A stretch of DNA of 64,000 bases from Acanthamoeba sp. SK_2022b (taxonomy: Eukaryota; Discosea; Longamoebia; Acanthamoebidae), in contig JANDJZ010000199.1 of NCBI GenBank assembly GCA_027943245.1, positions 34,840-98,839 on the forward strand, read 5' to 3'. The notes beneath the pieces are model-generated. The model had not been told where the DNA came from, ran no database searches, and was given only the letters and a program-made list of their open reading frames with translations. Of this stretch, positions 27,450-37,040 are shown piece by piece; position 1 is the stretch's first letter; every line of letters starts with the position of its first letter. Both the position numbers and the translations under genes were made by a program.

Positions 27450-28262
27450 ATGGCACGCATTATTGTTGTTACATCGGGTAAAGGGGGCGTTGGCAAGACC
27501 ACTTCGAGCGCGGCCATCGCTACCGGCCTGGCCCAGAAAGGCAAGAAAACCGTCGTGATCGATTTCGATATCGGCCTGCGTAATCTTGACCTGATCATGG
27601 GCTGCGAACGTCGGGTAGTGTATGATTTCGTGAACGTGATTCAGGGCGATGCCACGCTGAATCAGGCGTTGATCAAAGATAAACGCACTGAAAACCTCTA
27701 TATCCTGCCTGCTTCGCAGACGCGCGACAAAGACGCGTTGACCCGCGAAGGCGTTGAAAAAATTCTCAACGATCTCGGCGAGATGGATTTTGACTTCGTG
27801 GTGTGCGATTCACCGGCCGGTATCGAAACCGGTGCACTGATGGCGCTGTACTTCGCCGACGAAGCTATCATCACTACCAACCCGGAAGTGTCTTCGGTAC
27901 GCGACTCCGACCGTATCCTGGGCATCCTCTCTTCCAAGTCACGCCGCGCCGAGAAAGGCGAATCGCCAATCAAGGAACACCTGCTGCTGACCCGTTACAA
28001 TCCGGGCCGCGTCAGCCGTGGCGACATGCTGAGCATGGAAGACGTGCTGGAAATCCTGCGGATTCCACTGGTGGGTGTGATTCCGGAAGACCAGTCCGTG
28101 CTGCGCGCTTCCAACCAGGGTGAGCCTGTCATTCTGGATGCCGAGTCAGACGCCGGTAAGGCGTACGACGATACCGTTTGCCGCTTGTTGGGGGAAGAAC
28201 GCCCATTCCGCTTCATTGAAGAAGAGAAGAAGGGTTTCCTGAAACGCCTTTTTGGGGGATAA
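27450..28262 (+). CDS. minD: Septum site-determining ATPase MinD
   Basis: This 270-residue deviant Walker ATPase dimerises with ATP on the membrane, recruits MinC and oscillates with MinE. The P-loop GKGGVGKTT is at residues 10-18, and the C-terminal amphipathic membrane helix KKGFLKRLF is intact. It is the most conserved gene of the operon. It starts 25 bases after minC and ends three bases before minE. Confidence 0.98.
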   Translation: MARIIVVTSGKGGVGKTTSSAAIATGLAQKGKKTVVIDFDIGLRNLDLIMGCERRVVYDFVNVIQGDATLNQALIKDKRTENLYILPASQTRDKDALTREGVEKILNDLGEMDFDFVVCDSPAGIETGALMALYFADEAIITTNPEVSSVRDSDRILGILSSKSRRAEKGESPIKEHLLLTRYNPGRVSRGDMLSMEDVLEILRIPLVGVIPEDQSVLRASNQGEPVILDAESDAGKAYDDTVCRLLGEERPFRFIEEEKKGFLKRLFGG

Positions 28263-28265
28263 ACC

Positions 28266-28535
28266 ATGGCCTTATTAGACTTCTTTCTGTCCCGCAAAAA
28301 ACAGACAGCCAATATAGCCAAGGAACGGCTGCAGATTATCGTCGCAGAGCGTCGTCGCGGGGACAGTGAGCCCCCGTATCTGCCTGATCTGAAACGCGAT
28401 ATTCTGGCGGTTATTTGCAAATACATTCAGATCGATCCTGAAATGCTGCACGTGCAATTCGAGCAGAAAGGGGACGATATTTCGGTACTTGAACTTAACG
28501 TGACATTACCGGAATCGGAAGAAGCAGCTAAATGA
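28266..28535 (+). CDS. minE: Cell division topological factor MinE
   Basis: This 89-residue protein stimulates MinD ATPase and drives pole-to-pole oscillation. The membrane-targeting N-terminus ([11 protein letters not shown]), the MinD-contact helix ([13 protein letters not shown]) and the C-terminal dimerisation domain are all present. Length fits the family. It starts four bases after the minD stop, indicating translational coupling. Confidence 0.97.
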   Translation: MALLDFFLSRKKQTANIAKERLQIIVAERRRGDSEPPYLPDLKRDILAVICKYIQIDPEMLHVQFEQKGDDISVLELNVTLPESEEAAK

Positions 28536-28549
28536 TTGCGACGCATTAA

Positions 28550-28580
28550 TTACCCCCTGTATATTTTATGCAGGGGGTAA
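28550..28580 (+). terminator. Strong stem-loop after minE
   Basis: The arms TTACCCCCTG and CAGGGGGTAA are perfect over 10 bp with an 11-base AT loop, 15 bases after minE. The downstream T-run is poor, so it may stabilise the 3' end rather than terminate fully. Confidence 0.6.
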
Positions 28581-28772
28581 CTGTATGTGCATCCAGTTAT
28601 TAAGCTTTATCGGTAGCAAAAAAGTGATTTTTCCCTTTGGGACAATTCCCAATTAACTTTGCCGCCGCCTCGTTTAAAGTAAATTCTGGCCAGATTTACC
28701 TTCAACGCATTATTTCCTGCCTATATTCACCCGAGCAGAGTTTCCCTACCCTGCCCTGGTGATAATCAGCGT

Positions 28773-29894
28773 TTAATAATCTTTCAGGATGTCCTGCAGC
28801 GGTGCCATTAATAGATCGCCGCGCCAGCCGCTGATTAATTCAGGGCGACTTTCGCCGTCCTTCAGTTTCCAATGCCAGTTCAGCAATTGGTTAATTTGGC
28901 GACGGGATGCCAGCAGTTCGCTGCTCAACCCGCTTTGCTCGCTGACGGCAGCGATCGCCGCCTTGATGTCTTTAAACACCTTCTTGTAGCCCGGCTGATC
29001 GATAAGGTTAGCCAACGGCGCCGGCAACTCGGATTCTTCCAGCGCTTCGGCTTCCGCCACCAGCGCCAGCAGCGTTTTACCGTGATAACGGATCTCCGGC
29101 CCGCTCAGGCCCAGCGAATCCAGTTCTCCCAGCGAAGACGGCATATAGCGCGCCACCTGCCACAGGTTTTCCTCACGCACCACGAAGTTCACTGCCAGAT
29201 CGCGCTCGCGCGCTTGGCGCAGCCGCCATTCCGCCAACTTCTGCAGACAACCGAGCTGACGCGGGCGCAGCTGCCAGGCGTTGCTGATTTCGCGGTAGGC
29301 CAATGCCGGCGCCAGCGTCTCGCTACGGCGCTGGCACAGCAGCAGACACTCGTTATTGGCCGCCGCGGTCCAACCGGCCTCTTCCGTCTCCTGCACCAGC
29401 TGTTTGGCCATCGGCAACAGATAGAACACGTCGGCAGCCGCGTACACGCACTGCCTTTCAGTCAGCGGACGCGCCAGCCAGTCGGTGCGCGACTCGCTCT
29501 TGTCCAGTTCAACCTTCATGTACTCCGCCACCAGCGTCGCGAAGCCACAGGAGAGCGGCCGGCCGGTAAAGGCCGCCAGGATCTGGGTATCGACCATCGG
29601 CGTCGGCAGCGTTTTAAAGGCGTTGAGAAACACTTCGAGATCTTCACTGCCGGCATGCAGGAATTTCACCACGGCGGTGTCGGCCAGCAGCTCGACAAAC
29701 GGCTGCCATTGCTTGATCGGCAGAGGATCGATGAGGGAGAGTTGTTCACCGTCGTAGAGCTGGATCAGGCCCAGCTGCGGATAGTAGGTGCGCGTTCTGA
29801 CAAACTCGGTGTCCAGCGCAATCTGGGCATGCTTTCTCGCCTGCTCGCAGACCTGCTGCAATCCGGCATCGGTAGTGATCAACTGATAATTCAA
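28773..29894 (-). CDS. rnd: Ribonuclease D
   Basis: This 373-residue 3'-5' exoribonuclease processes tRNA precursors and other small RNAs. It has an N-terminal DEDD-type catalytic domain (Asp28 and Glu30 in ALDTEFVRTRT, then the DTQILAAF and CVYAAADVFYLL blocks) and two HRDC domains (SLGELDSLGLSG region and the LLASRRQINQLLNWHWK end). The only start giving the conserved MNYQ N-terminus is a TTG at 29894. E. coli rnd also begins with UUG. It is tandem to, and downstream of, fadD as in E. coli. Confidence 0.95.
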   Translation of the reverse strand: MNYQLITTDAGLQQVCEQARKHAQIALDTEFVRTRTYYPQLGLIQLYDGEQLSLIDPLPIKQWQPFVELLADTAVVKFLHAGSEDLEVFLNAFKTLPTPMVDTQILAAFTGRPLSCGFATLVAEYMKVELDKSESRTDWLARPLTERQCVYAAADVFYLLPMAKQLVQETEEAGWTAAANNECLLLCQRRSETLAPALAYREISNAWQLRPRQLGCLQKLAEWRLRQARERDLAVNFVVREENLWQVARYMPSSLGELDSLGLSGPEIRYHGKTLLALVAEAEALEESELPAPLANLIDQPGYKKVFKDIKAAIAAVSEQSGLSSELLASRRQINQLLNWHWKLKDGESRPELISGWRGDLLMAPLQDILKDY

Positions 29895-29922
29895 AACATC
29901 ATTCTCTTGTAGGATTCAAACA

Positions 29923-29952
29923 CAACAACGCCGGCATTCACCGGCGTTGTTG
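29923..29952. terminator. Hairpin between fadD and rnd
   Basis: The perfect 12-bp arms CAACAACGCCGG/CCGGCGTTGTTG have a six-base loop. It lacks a long T-run on the minus strand, so termination after fadD may be partial. Confidence 0.6.
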
Positions 29953-29975
29953 ATAGTCAGGCGCGAGAGTGACAC

Positions 29976-31664
29976 CTAGGCGGCATCGGCCGGCTTCGGG
30001 TTTTTTTGCTCATCGCGCAGTTCTCGCCGCAAAATCTTGCCGACGTTCGACTTCGGCAGTTCATCGCGGAACTCAACAATTTTAGGCACTTTATACCCGG
30101 TCAGGTGGCGACGGCAATGGGTCAACAGCTCTTCCTTGGTCAGCGAAGCGTCTTTCTTCACCACGCAGATCTTCACCGTTTCGCCGGAGACTTCGCTGGG
30201 CACGCCGATCGCCGCACATTCCAGCACCTTCGGATGCTGGCTGACCACGTCCTCGATTTCGTTCGGGTAAACGTTGAAACCGGAGACCAGGATCATATCT
30301 TTCTTACGATCGACGATGCGCACAAATCCTTGTTCGTCTACGGTCACCACATCACCGGTCGCCAGCCAGCCGTCTTTCAGCACTTCATCGGTGGCTTCCG
30401 GGCGCTGCCAATAGCCTAACATAACTTGCGGCCCTTTGACCCACAGTTCGCCGGGTTCACCCGGCGGCACATCGTGACCGTTGTCGTCCACCAGCCGAAT
30501 GTCCGTCGACGGCACCGGCAAACCGATACTGCCGCTGTAGTGTTTCAGATCGTAAGGGTTACCGGCCACCAGCGGCGCGCACTCCGTCAGGCCATAGCCT
30601 TCCAGCAGGTGTTTGCCGGTGGTTTTCTCCCACTTCTCGGCCACCGCTTTTTGCACCGACATGCCGCCGCCGACCGAGAAACGCAGCGTAGAGAAATCGA
30701 GCTTGTGGAAATCTTCGTTGTTCAGCAACGCGTTGAACAAGGTATTGACCCCGCTCATGGCGGTGAACGGATATTTGCCGAGTTCTTTCACCAGCCCCGG
30801 AATATCGCGCGGGTTGGTGATCAGCAAATTGCGCCCGCCCAGGTCGATAAACAGCAGGCAGTTCACCGTCAGCGCGAAAATATGGTAGAGCGGCAACGCC
30901 GTCACCACCAGTTCCTGCCCTTCACGGAACAGCGGCGAATAGGCGGCTTTGGCCTGCTCGAGGTTGGCCTGCATGTTGCGGTGCGTCAGCATCGCGCCCT
31001 TTGCCACCCCGGTGGTGCCGCCGGTGTATTGCAGGAAGGCCAGATCGGCATTAATGATGTCCGGTTTCACATATTGCAGACGCCGGCCGCGCTGCAGCGC
31101 GCTGCGGAATGAAATGGCGTCCGGCAGGTTGTATTTCGGTACCAGGCGCTTAACGTACTTGACCACGAAGTTGACCAGCGTGCCTTTGGCGGCCGAAAGC
31201 TGATCGCCCATGCGCGTCAGGATCACGTGTTTGACCTGGGTGTTGAACACCACTTTTTCCAGCGTATGGGCAAAGTTGGAGACGATGACGATGGCGCTGG
31301 CACCGCTGTCGTTCAACTGGTGCTCCAGCTCGCGCGGGGTATACAGCGGGTTGACGTTGACCACCACCATGCCGGCGCGCAGAATGCCGAACAGCGCGAT
31401 GGGGTATTGCAACAGGTTTGGCATCATCAGCGCGACGCGGTCGCCCTTCTTCAGGCCCAGTTCATTTTGCAGGTAAGCCGCGAAAGCCCGGCTGCGTTCT
31501 TCCAGTTTGCGGAAGGTCATCACCTCGCCCATGTTGATAAAGGCGGGCTGATCGGCATAGCGCTGCACGGCATGCTCAAACATTTCGATCAACGACGAAT
31601 AGCGATCGGCATCAATCTCTGCGGGCACATCTGCCGGATACCGTTTTAACCAGACCTTATCCAA
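29976..31664 (-). CDS. fadD: Long-chain fatty acid--CoA ligase FadD
   Basis: This 562-residue acyl-CoA synthetase at the inner membrane activates imported fatty acids with ATP and CoA, providing both beta-oxidation substrate and the FadR ligand. The ATP/AMP signature [18 protein letters not shown] and the FACS motif [27 protein letters not shown] are present. The frame is open 15 codons upstream, but a TTG at 31664 after CAGGAG gives [14 protein letters not shown], matching E. coli FadD, which also uses UUG. A FadR operator lies about 75 bases upstream. Confidence 0.96.
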   Translation of the reverse strand: MDKVWLKRYPADVPAEIDADRYSSLIEMFEHAVQRYADQPAFINMGEVMTFRKLEERSRAFAAYLQNELGLKKGDRVALMMPNLLQYPIALFGILRAGMVVVNVNPLYTPRELEHQLNDSGASAIVIVSNFAHTLEKVVFNTQVKHVILTRMGDQLSAAKGTLVNFVVKYVKRLVPKYNLPDAISFRSALQRGRRLQYVKPDIINADLAFLQYTGGTTGVAKGAMLTHRNMQANLEQAKAAYSPLFREGQELVVTALPLYHIFALTVNCLLFIDLGGRNLLITNPRDIPGLVKELGKYPFTAMSGVNTLFNALLNNEDFHKLDFSTLRFSVGGGMSVQKAVAEKWEKTTGKHLLEGYGLTECAPLVAGNPYDLKHYSGSIGLPVPSTDIRLVDDNGHDVPPGEPGELWVKGPQVMLGYWQRPEATDEVLKDGWLATGDVVTVDEQGFVRIVDRKKDMILVSGFNVYPNEIEDVVSQHPKVLECAAIGVPSEVSGETVKICVVKKDASLTKEELLTHCRRHLTGYKVPKIVEFRDELPKSNVGKILRRELRDEQKNPKPADAA

Positions 31665-31737
31665 GGTATTACTCCTGAAATCATTACTAATTATCATCGC
31701 AGCCCTCAAACTCGCAGCCTAACCATAACAATATTTT

Positions 31738-31754
31738 AACTCAGCAGACCAGTT
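31738..31754 (-). promoter_or_regulatory. FadR operator upstream of fadD
   Basis: The minus strand reads AACTGGTCTGCTGAGTT, agreeing with the FadR consensus AACTGGTCNGACNTGTT at most defined bases. This supports repression of fadD by the FadR encoded in this window. Confidence 0.7.
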
Positions 31755-31823
31755 CGGGTTTTAAACATTATTCAGGTTGCGATGTACGTCACTAATTGTC
31801 GGATATTCCTTATCCCAAAAAAC

Positions 31824-31845
31824 AAAAAGGCGGCCTGAGCCGCCC
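31824..31845 (-). terminator. Terminator of the Slp-type lipoprotein gene
   Basis: On the minus strand a GGCGGC/GCCGCC stem with a four-base loop is followed by five T, about 30 bases after the stop codon. Confidence 0.75.
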
Positions 31846-31873
31846 TGTCAAATTTGTTCACATCAAGCGTATG

Positions 31874-32464
31874 CTACTCGGTTACGATGGTTTGCACCTG
31901 TGCCGGACCAGGGTTATACCAGCCATAGCCTGCCCCCCAACCGGGTCCCCACGGGCCACCACGCCAGCCCCAGGGGCCCATCGGCGCCGGCGGCATCACC
32001 ACCTGCTGCACCAGATGCCAGCGTTTGAAACCGGTCACGTTCATCGTCACGAAGCGATACGGCGTCATGCCGATCCGCCCCTCTTTCAGCCCGGTAATAG
32101 GGCCGACGACGGTCACCAACTGGCCTTTGAAATCAACCGGTTCGAGGAAGCCGTTTACCGTGGCCAGCAAGCGGCCGCGCGACGGTTCGCCCAGTATCGG
32201 CCGCGCACCGCTGTCGAGCGGCACCGCCGCAATCTCCAGCACCGTGCGCCCTTGCTCGTTGGCGACGTTAACCACGGTGCCGCCGAAGCGGGCTTCAGCG
32301 CCGGTAAACAGGTTCGGTGCATTTTGTACCGAGGAAAGCTGAGTCACCGGCGAGGGGCTGGAGCCTTTGATCGCATCCGGTACGGTGACGCACCCGGTAA
32401 GAACCAGCGCGCCGCAGGCGACGGCCAGCAGCGACAGCTTTTTACTTGCAGTGCGGATTAACAT
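31874..32464 (-). CDS. yeaY: Slp family outer-membrane lipoprotein (YeaY)
   Basis: This 196-residue lipoprotein has the lipobox VLTGC with Cys25 as the lipidated residue. The +2 residue is valine, so sorting to the outer membrane is expected. Slp-family features follow: PDAIKGSSP, the [10 protein letters not shown] loop and the [13 protein letters not shown] strand, then a glycine/tryptophan/proline-rich tail ([14 protein letters not shown]). AGGAG selects ATG 32464 over an upstream start. In E. coli yeaY sits between fadD and tsaB, and its promoter is sigma-E dependent. Function is unknown. Confidence 0.92.
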   Translation of the reverse strand: MLIRTASKKLSLLAVACGALVLTGCVTVPDAIKGSSPSPVTQLSSVQNAPNLFTGAEARFGGTVVNVANEQGRTVLEIAAVPLDSGARPILGEPSRGRLLATVNGFLEPVDFKGQLVTVVGPITGLKEGRIGMTPYRFVTMNVTGFKRWHLVQQVVMPPAPMGPWGWRGGPWGPGWGAGYGWYNPGPAQVQTIVTE

Positions 32465-32564
32465 GGTCGCAATCTCCTGAAATGCCTGTAACTTTGACCG
32501 CGTTTCATCGTTCAAGTTGCAGGCTTTCGTCGCCCGGCATCAACAACAGCACAATACGCCGCGA

Positions 32565-33266
32565 TTACTCGCGGCCCGGCAGTTTTTTCCAGGTCACTTC
32601 ATTGCGTAGATAGGTGGGCTCGGCGTTTTCCACCGCCACCGCCAACCCCTGTTGCCAGGCGTATAGCGCCAGCGGCAGCATGTCTTGCGCCTGCGGCAAC
32701 AGCATTTGGCCGTCGCGTACGCTCAGGGTTGAACCGTTGACCAGGTCGGGATAGGTTTGCCAGCCGGTGCCGACGTGGGCCCATTCGCCCTGCAGGCGCT
32801 GCGCACGCTCCAGCGCCTGCGCCGGCGACAGCACGGCCTCGCCTTCGCTTTCCAACCAGCTGCCGTCCACCTGGCGTTCAAACTGCCCCCAGTAGACTTC
32901 ACCCATACGCGCATCGATCGCCGCCAACACGCGCTCCGCGCCGCTGACGCGCCAGGCGCCCTGCGCCATGGTTTGCAGCGTAGAAACGCCAATCATCGGC
33001 AGATCGGCACCCAGCGCCAGGCCCTGAGCGATGCCGATGCCGATGCGCACCCCGGTAAAGCTGCCGGGGCCGCGACCGAAGGCCAGCGCATCGAGCTGGT
33101 TGAGCGCCAGACCGGATTCCGCCAGCACCCGCTGCACCATAGGTAAAATTCGTTGCGTATGCTCGCGTGGGCACAGCTCAAACAGGGCGTGGATTTCGCC
33201 TTGATTCCAGACGGCGACGGAACAGGCTTCCGTCGCGGTATCGATCGCTAAAATTCGCGTGGACAT
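32565..33266 (-). CDS. tsaB: tRNA threonylcarbamoyladenosine biosynthesis protein TsaB
   Basis: This 233-residue ASKHA-fold protein forms the TsaBDE complex that makes the t6A modification at position 37 of ANN-decoding tRNAs. Key segments are [32 protein letters not shown] and the [11 protein letters not shown] strand. TsaB is a catalytically inactive TsaD homologue. ATG 33266 gives the conserved N-terminus. The frame is open 19 codons further. It lies between yeaY and yoaA on the same strand, as in E. coli. Confidence 0.95.
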   Translation of the reverse strand: MSTRILAIDTATEACSVAVWNQGEIHALFELCPREHTQRILPMVQRVLAESGLALNQLDALAFGRGPGSFTGVRIGIGIAQGLALGADLPMIGVSTLQTMAQGAWRVSGAERVLAAIDARMGEVYWGQFERQVDGSWLESEGEAVLSPAQALERAQRLQGEWAHVGTGWQTYPDLVNGSTLSVRDGQMLLPQAQDMLPLALYAWQQGLAVAVENAEPTYLRNEVTWKKLPGRE

Positions 33267-33345
33267 GCCAACCTCTGGCGGGAATAAAACTGGGTTTTTC
33301 ATACAGGGCGCGCATTGTAGCACAGCCCCGTAAGCCCTTCATCTT

Positions 33346-35262
33346 TCACGTGGCCGACGCATCGGCGGCCTGCAGGAAGGCGATGGCCTGCTTCAGATCG
33401 CGGGTGCGCGGCGTGGGTGGCAGGCTGTTGAGAAACACCTCGCCATAAGGTCTCATCACTAAACGGTTATCGCAAATCACCAGCACGCCGCGATCGTCGG
33501 TGTCGCGGATCAAGCGGCCGACGCCCTGTTTCAGGGTGATGACCGCATCCGGCAACTGCACGTCATTGAACGGGTCACCGCCGCGCAGGCGGCAATCTTC
33601 AATGCGCGCCTTCAGCAGCGGATCGTCCGGTGAAGTAAACGGCAGTTTATCGATGATGACGCAGGACAGCGCATCGCCGCGCACGTCCACCCCCTCCCAG
33701 AAGCTGCTGGTCGCCACCAGCAGCGCGTTACCGGCGGCGACGAACTGCGCCAGCAGCTGCCCTTTGCTGGTTTCCCCTTGCAACAGTACCGGCAGCGTCA
33801 TGGTGGCGCGGAACTCTTCCGCCAACTCGCGCATCATCTGGTGCGAGGTGCATAAGAAGAAGCAGCGGCCGTTGTTGGCTTCGATTAATGGCCGCAGCAT
33901 GCGCGCCAGCTGGCGGGCCCCGCCGGGCTGATTCGGCGAAGGCAAAAAGCGCGGCACGCACAGCAACGCCTGTTTGGCATAGTCGAACGGGCTCGGCAAC
34001 AGCAGCGTTTTGGCCTTGGTCAGCCCCAGCCGTTCGGTGAAATGACCCAACTGGTCATTGACCGACAGCGTGGCCGAGGTAAAGATCCAGCTGCCCGGCT
34101 TGTCGTCCAGCATTTCGCGGAACCGATCGGCCACCGTCAGCGGCGTCAGCGCCAGCACGAAGTGGCGCGAGTTGCATTCATACCAATAGCTGTAGCCCGG
34201 CTCCGTCACCGCCTTCAGCCGCTTGAGCCGCGCGCGGTACAGCGTGGCGCGTTCAAAGGCGGCGTCCAGCAGCGCCGAACGCCCCAGCGACAGCTTCATC
34301 ACGTCATAACACAGCTCCAGCGCATCATCGAGCAGCAACAGAGCGCGCTGCACGTTGGGTTCGCCGAGCACGTCGCGCAGATTGCCGCGAAAACCCGGCT
34401 CGCCCAGATTCAGACGAAAATCTTGCGTGCTCAGGCTGAGACGGTCGGCGCTTTTTTGCAGTTGAGCGGCGTCGCGTACCTCGGTGCGGTAGGCGATGGT
34501 GATGTCCTTCGCCAGATCCAACAGTTGGCGGCTGGTGAGCTGCTGGCCGAAATACTGGCTGGCGATGTCGGGGATTTGGTGCGCCTCGTCGAAAATCATC
34601 ACCTCGGCTTCCGGGATCAGCTCGGCGAAACCGCCCTCTTTCACCACCATATCCGCCAGGAACAGGTGATGGTTCACCACCACCACATCCGCATCCATCG
34701 CGCGGCGACGCGCCTTGACCACGAAGCAATCCTGATACAGCGGGCAGTCGCTGCCCAGGCAGTTGTCATTGGTGCTGGTCACCAATGGCCAGACGAAGCT
34801 GTCTTCCGCCACTTCGCTGCAGGTGCTGATGTCGCCCTCTTTGGTCTGCGACGACCACTTGCGCAGCTGCACCAGATCGATCAGCGTCTGCCCCGCCAGT
34901 TCGCCGCCGGCCATCGACTGCTGCTCCAGCCGTTCCAAACACAGGTAGTTGGAGCGCCCCTTCAGCAGCGCCAGCTTGCCTTTGTACTTCAACGCCTTGG
35001 CGACGGTAGGCAGATCGCGCGCATACAGCTGATCCTGTAACGCTTTCGAACCGGTCGAGATGATCACTTTACGATCGGCGCGCAGCGCCGGCGCCAAATA
35101 AGCGAAGGTCTTGCCGGTACCGGTGCCGGCTTCCACCACCAGCTCCTGCTTGAAATTGATCGCCTCGGTAACGGCTTGCGCCATCTGCCGCTGCGGCTCA
35201 CGCGGTTTGAATCCCTTGATAGCCTGCGCCAAGGCGCCGTCTGTTGCAAAATCGTCTGTCAC
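33346..35262 (-). CDS. yoaA: XPD/DinG-like DNA helicase YoaA
   Basis: This 638-residue superfamily-2 iron-sulfur helicase of the XPD/DinG group has Walker A GTGTGKT at residues 46-52 and the DEAH box in MIFDEAHQI. Four cysteines between them (STC, NDNC, SDC, QDC) are expected to ligate a 4Fe-4S cluster. The C-terminal VGRLIRDTDDRGV motif VI is present. E. coli YoaA binds the HolC (chi) subunit of DNA polymerase III and helps repair replication damage. It is divergent from the ridA-like gene. No SOS box was found in the short divergent promoter region. Confidence 0.94.
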   Translation of the reverse strand: MTDDFATDGALAQAIKGFKPREPQRQMAQAVTEAINFKQELVVEAGTGTGKTFAYLAPALRADRKVIISTGSKALQDQLYARDLPTVAKALKYKGKLALLKGRSNYLCLERLEQQSMAGGELAGQTLIDLVQLRKWSSQTKEGDISTCSEVAEDSFVWPLVTSTNDNCLGSDCPLYQDCFVVKARRRAMDADVVVVNHHLFLADMVVKEGGFAELIPEAEVMIFDEAHQIPDIASQYFGQQLTSRQLLDLAKDITIAYRTEVRDAAQLQKSADRLSLSTQDFRLNLGEPGFRGNLRDVLGEPNVQRALLLLDDALELCYDVMKLSLGRSALLDAAFERATLYRARLKRLKAVTEPGYSYWYECNSRHFVLALTPLTVADRFREMLDDKPGSWIFTSATLSVNDQLGHFTERLGLTKAKTLLLPSPFDYAKQALLCVPRFLPSPNQPGGARQLARMLRPLIEANNGRCFFLCTSHQMMRELAEEFRATMTLPVLLQGETSKGQLLAQFVAAGNALLVATSSFWEGVDVRGDALSCVIIDKLPFTSPDDPLLKARIEDCRLRGGDPFNDVQLPDAVITLKQGVGRLIRDTDDRGVLVICDNRLVMRPYGEVFLNSLPPTPRTRDLKQAIAFLQAADASAT

Positions 35263-35395
35263 GCTGTCTCTCTGCCGGTGTCATTCAGCGGTGATTATGC
35301 CAAGCCTGCCGCCCGGCTACCACCCACTTTATCGCCGCGCATTTTCATGACCGGCTGTGCTACCCTTAGCACGACTATGATATGGAGATAAGCAA

Positions 35396-35740
35396 ATGAA
35401 TATCGAAAGAATTGATCCCGATCAGCGCTGGTCCGAGGCCGTAGTGCACAACGAGACCGTTTACTACACCAGCGTGCCGGAAAACCTGGACGACGACGCG
35501 ACCGCGCAGACCGCCAACGCCCTCGCCGCCATCGACGTGCTGCTGGCGCGCGTCGGTTCGGATAAAAGCCGTATTCTGGATGCCACCATCTTCCTGGCCA
35601 ACACCGCCGACTTCGCCGCGATGAACGCCGCCTGGGACGCCTGGGTGGTCGCCGGCAGCGCGCCGGTGCGCTGCACGGTGCAGGCGCAGCTGATGAATCC
35701 GAAGTACAAGGTGGAAATCAAAATCATCGCCGCGCTGTAA
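35396..35740 (+). CDS. yoaB: RidA family protein YoaB
   Basis: This 114-residue small trimeric enamine/imine deaminase-type protein of the Rid family. The conserved AIDVLLARVGSDKSRILDATIFLANTADFAAMNAAWDAW stretch and the arginine in APVRCTVQAQL, which binds the substrate carboxylate, are present. It probably removes reactive enamines made by PLP enzymes. Gene order next to yoaA is as in E. coli. The following terminator at 35756-35792 separates it from convergent mdtI. Confidence 0.92.
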   Translation: MNIERIDPDQRWSEAVVHNETVYYTSVPENLDDDATAQTANALAAIDVLLARVGSDKSRILDATIFLANTADFAAMNAAWDAWVVAGSAPVRCTVQAQLMNPKYKVEIKIIAAL

Positions 35741-35755
35741 GCCTGAGCGCAGACG

Positions 35756-35792
35756 AAAAAAAACCGCAGACGGCTACGCCTGCGGTTTTTTT
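35756..35792. terminator. Bidirectional terminator between yoaB and mdtI
   Basis: A CCGCAG/CTGCGG stem is flanked by an A-run on the left and seven T on the right, so it can work in both directions. Confidence 0.9.
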
Positions 35793-35803
35793 ATTGCCGG
35801 CTA

Positions 35804-36133
35804 TCAGGACAGTTTGAGGATCACCATCCCCGTCAGCAGCAGCGCCAGGCCAATCCAGCCTTTGGCGTTCAGCCGCTGGCCGAACATGATCCAGCCTGCG
35901 GCGATGGTGGCGGCGATACCGAAACCGCCCCACAGCGCATAAGCGATCGACAGATCGATGCCCTTCACCGCCTGCGCCAGGGCGCTGAACGCGCCGAGTA
36001 CCGACAGCAGCGACAACAGCCCCAGCCAAATTTTACGGAAGCCGTCCGACATCTTCAGGAAGATGTTGGCGATGATTTCCAGCACGATCGCCAGTCCCAG
36101 GAACCCAATGTGGTACAACTCAAACTGTTGCAT
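35804..36133 (-). CDS. mdtI: Spermidine export protein MdtI (SMR family)
   Basis: This 109-residue four-helix small multidrug resistance protein forms a heterodimer with MdtJ to export spermidine. The SMR glutamate in the first helix ([13 protein letters not shown]) and the AYALWGGFG motif are present. ATG 36133 is preceded by GAGGTG and gives the normal N-terminus. It overlaps the end of mdtJ by 14 bases, so translation is coupled. Confidence 0.94.
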   Translation of the reverse strand: MQQFELYHIGFLGLAIVLEIIANIFLKMSDGFRKIWLGLLSLLSVLGAFSALAQAVKGIDLSIAYALWGGFGIAATIAAGWIMFGQRLNAKGWIGLALLLTGMVILKLS

Positions 36134-36488
36134 GGTTGTCACCTCGCGGGCTGACCTGTTTTCGCTCTTTGCGGGTGCCGGATTTCACCAGCATGATGCC
36201 GGCGATCAGCGTAGCCAGGCCCAGCACCTTCAGCGCCGAGATCGGCTCGTCGAACCACAGCACGCTGAACAGGGTAATGAACAGAATGCCGATGCCTTCC
36301 CACAGCGCATAGGCCACGCCCAGCGCCACGCGTTTTACCGCCACCGACAGCAACACATAAGACGCGGTGATCATCACGTACATCACGATGTGCCCGATCA
36401 TGCCGCCATTGACGCTGGCGTATTTCATCGACAAGGTGCCGATGATTTCGGTCATGATGGCCAAACCTAAAAAGATCCAATAAATCAT
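36120..36488 (-). CDS. mdtJ: Spermidine export protein MdtJ (SMR family)
   Basis: This 122-residue SMR protein is the partner of MdtI in the inner membrane. The essential glutamate is in [14 protein letters not shown] and AYALWEGIG forms the third-helix motif. GGGAG is well placed before ATG 36488. An upstream peptide frame at 36689-36787 and a leader of about 200 bases suggest spermidine-dependent control. In E. coli mdtJI lies at another locus, so the genes have moved relative to yoaB and eda. Confidence 0.94.
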   Translation of the reverse strand: MIYWIFLGLAIMTEIIGTLSMKYASVNGGMIGHIVMYVMITASYVLLSVAVKRVALGVAYALWEGIGILFITLFSVLWFDEPISALKVLGLATLIAGIMLVKSGTRKERKQVSPRGDNHATV

Positions 36489-36489
36489 A

Positions 36490-36688
36490 ATTTTTCTCCC
36501 AAACAGCGAATAATGCGCGCCAAGGCATTTTTATCCCGATTTATCTCGTCGAACGGCCGTATTGCGGCGCGCAAGACGCAGAGATCCCTGGGGATAAACT
36601 GACCCAAACGCAAAAAGAATGTTTGCCCGGCTGAACGGTAGCGTGAAGGCCTAAGCCCGCCACCTGCACCGGTTAAGGGAGAAAGACG
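36490..36688 (-). promoter_or_regulatory. mdtJI 5' leader
   Basis: About 200 bases between the candidate leader peptide and mdtJ hold no other frame of note. The transcript strand has pyrimidine-rich, C-rich tracts (around 36600-36680) compatible with Rho loading. No intrinsic terminator is seen. Confidence 0.45.
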
Positions 36689-36787
36689 CTATAGCTCGCT
36701 GCACCAGTGATGCTCACTGGCAAGGATCGCAGACAGGAAGAGTTGGCAAGTAGAGGTTCTGAGGGTAGTTCCGTTAATAGTCATCAT
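36689..36787 (-). CDS. mdtU: Upstream leader peptide of mdtJI (MdtU-like)
   Basis: A 32-codon frame begins with a double ATG 299 bases upstream of the mdtJ start, preceded by GAGA. It encodes a short peptide that opens MMTINGTTLR, has a hydrophobic middle (LFLSAILA) and ends in HHWCSEL before a TAG. E. coli mdtJI carries an upstream ORF of similar size, mdtU, whose translation is needed for induction of the exporter by spermidine. Position, size and orientation fit this role. The leader between this peptide and mdtJ is C-rich in parts, which would suit Rho-dependent control. The name is assigned by position and general likeness, not by alignment. Confidence 0.6.
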   Translation of the reverse strand: MMTINGTTLRTSTCQLFLSAILASEHHWCSEL

Positions 36788-36961
36788 AATAGTTCTCTAT
36801 TATCAGCCGCACACCGTGCGATTTGCCCAATATCCTCATAAAAGTAAAATTTTCGACTGAGATATTTTTACCACAGCCAAAATGAGAAAGCAAACTGCCG
36901 TTTTCATAAAAAAGCAGAAAAAAACGGGTTAAAAATAAGAAAGTTAATCATGATATAAATT

Positions 36962-36990
36962 AAAAAAGGCTCAACGAAGCGTCGAGCCTT
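36962..36990 (-). terminator. Terminator of eda
   Basis: On the minus strand an 11-bp stem beginning AAGGCTCGACG (one G-T wobble) has a short loop and is followed by six T, about 50 bases after eda. Confidence 0.85.
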
Positions 36991-37040
36991 GCGATAATCG
37001 CGGGTGCGCAAATAAGCGCCAATCCCAGGCGCGGTGCGGG

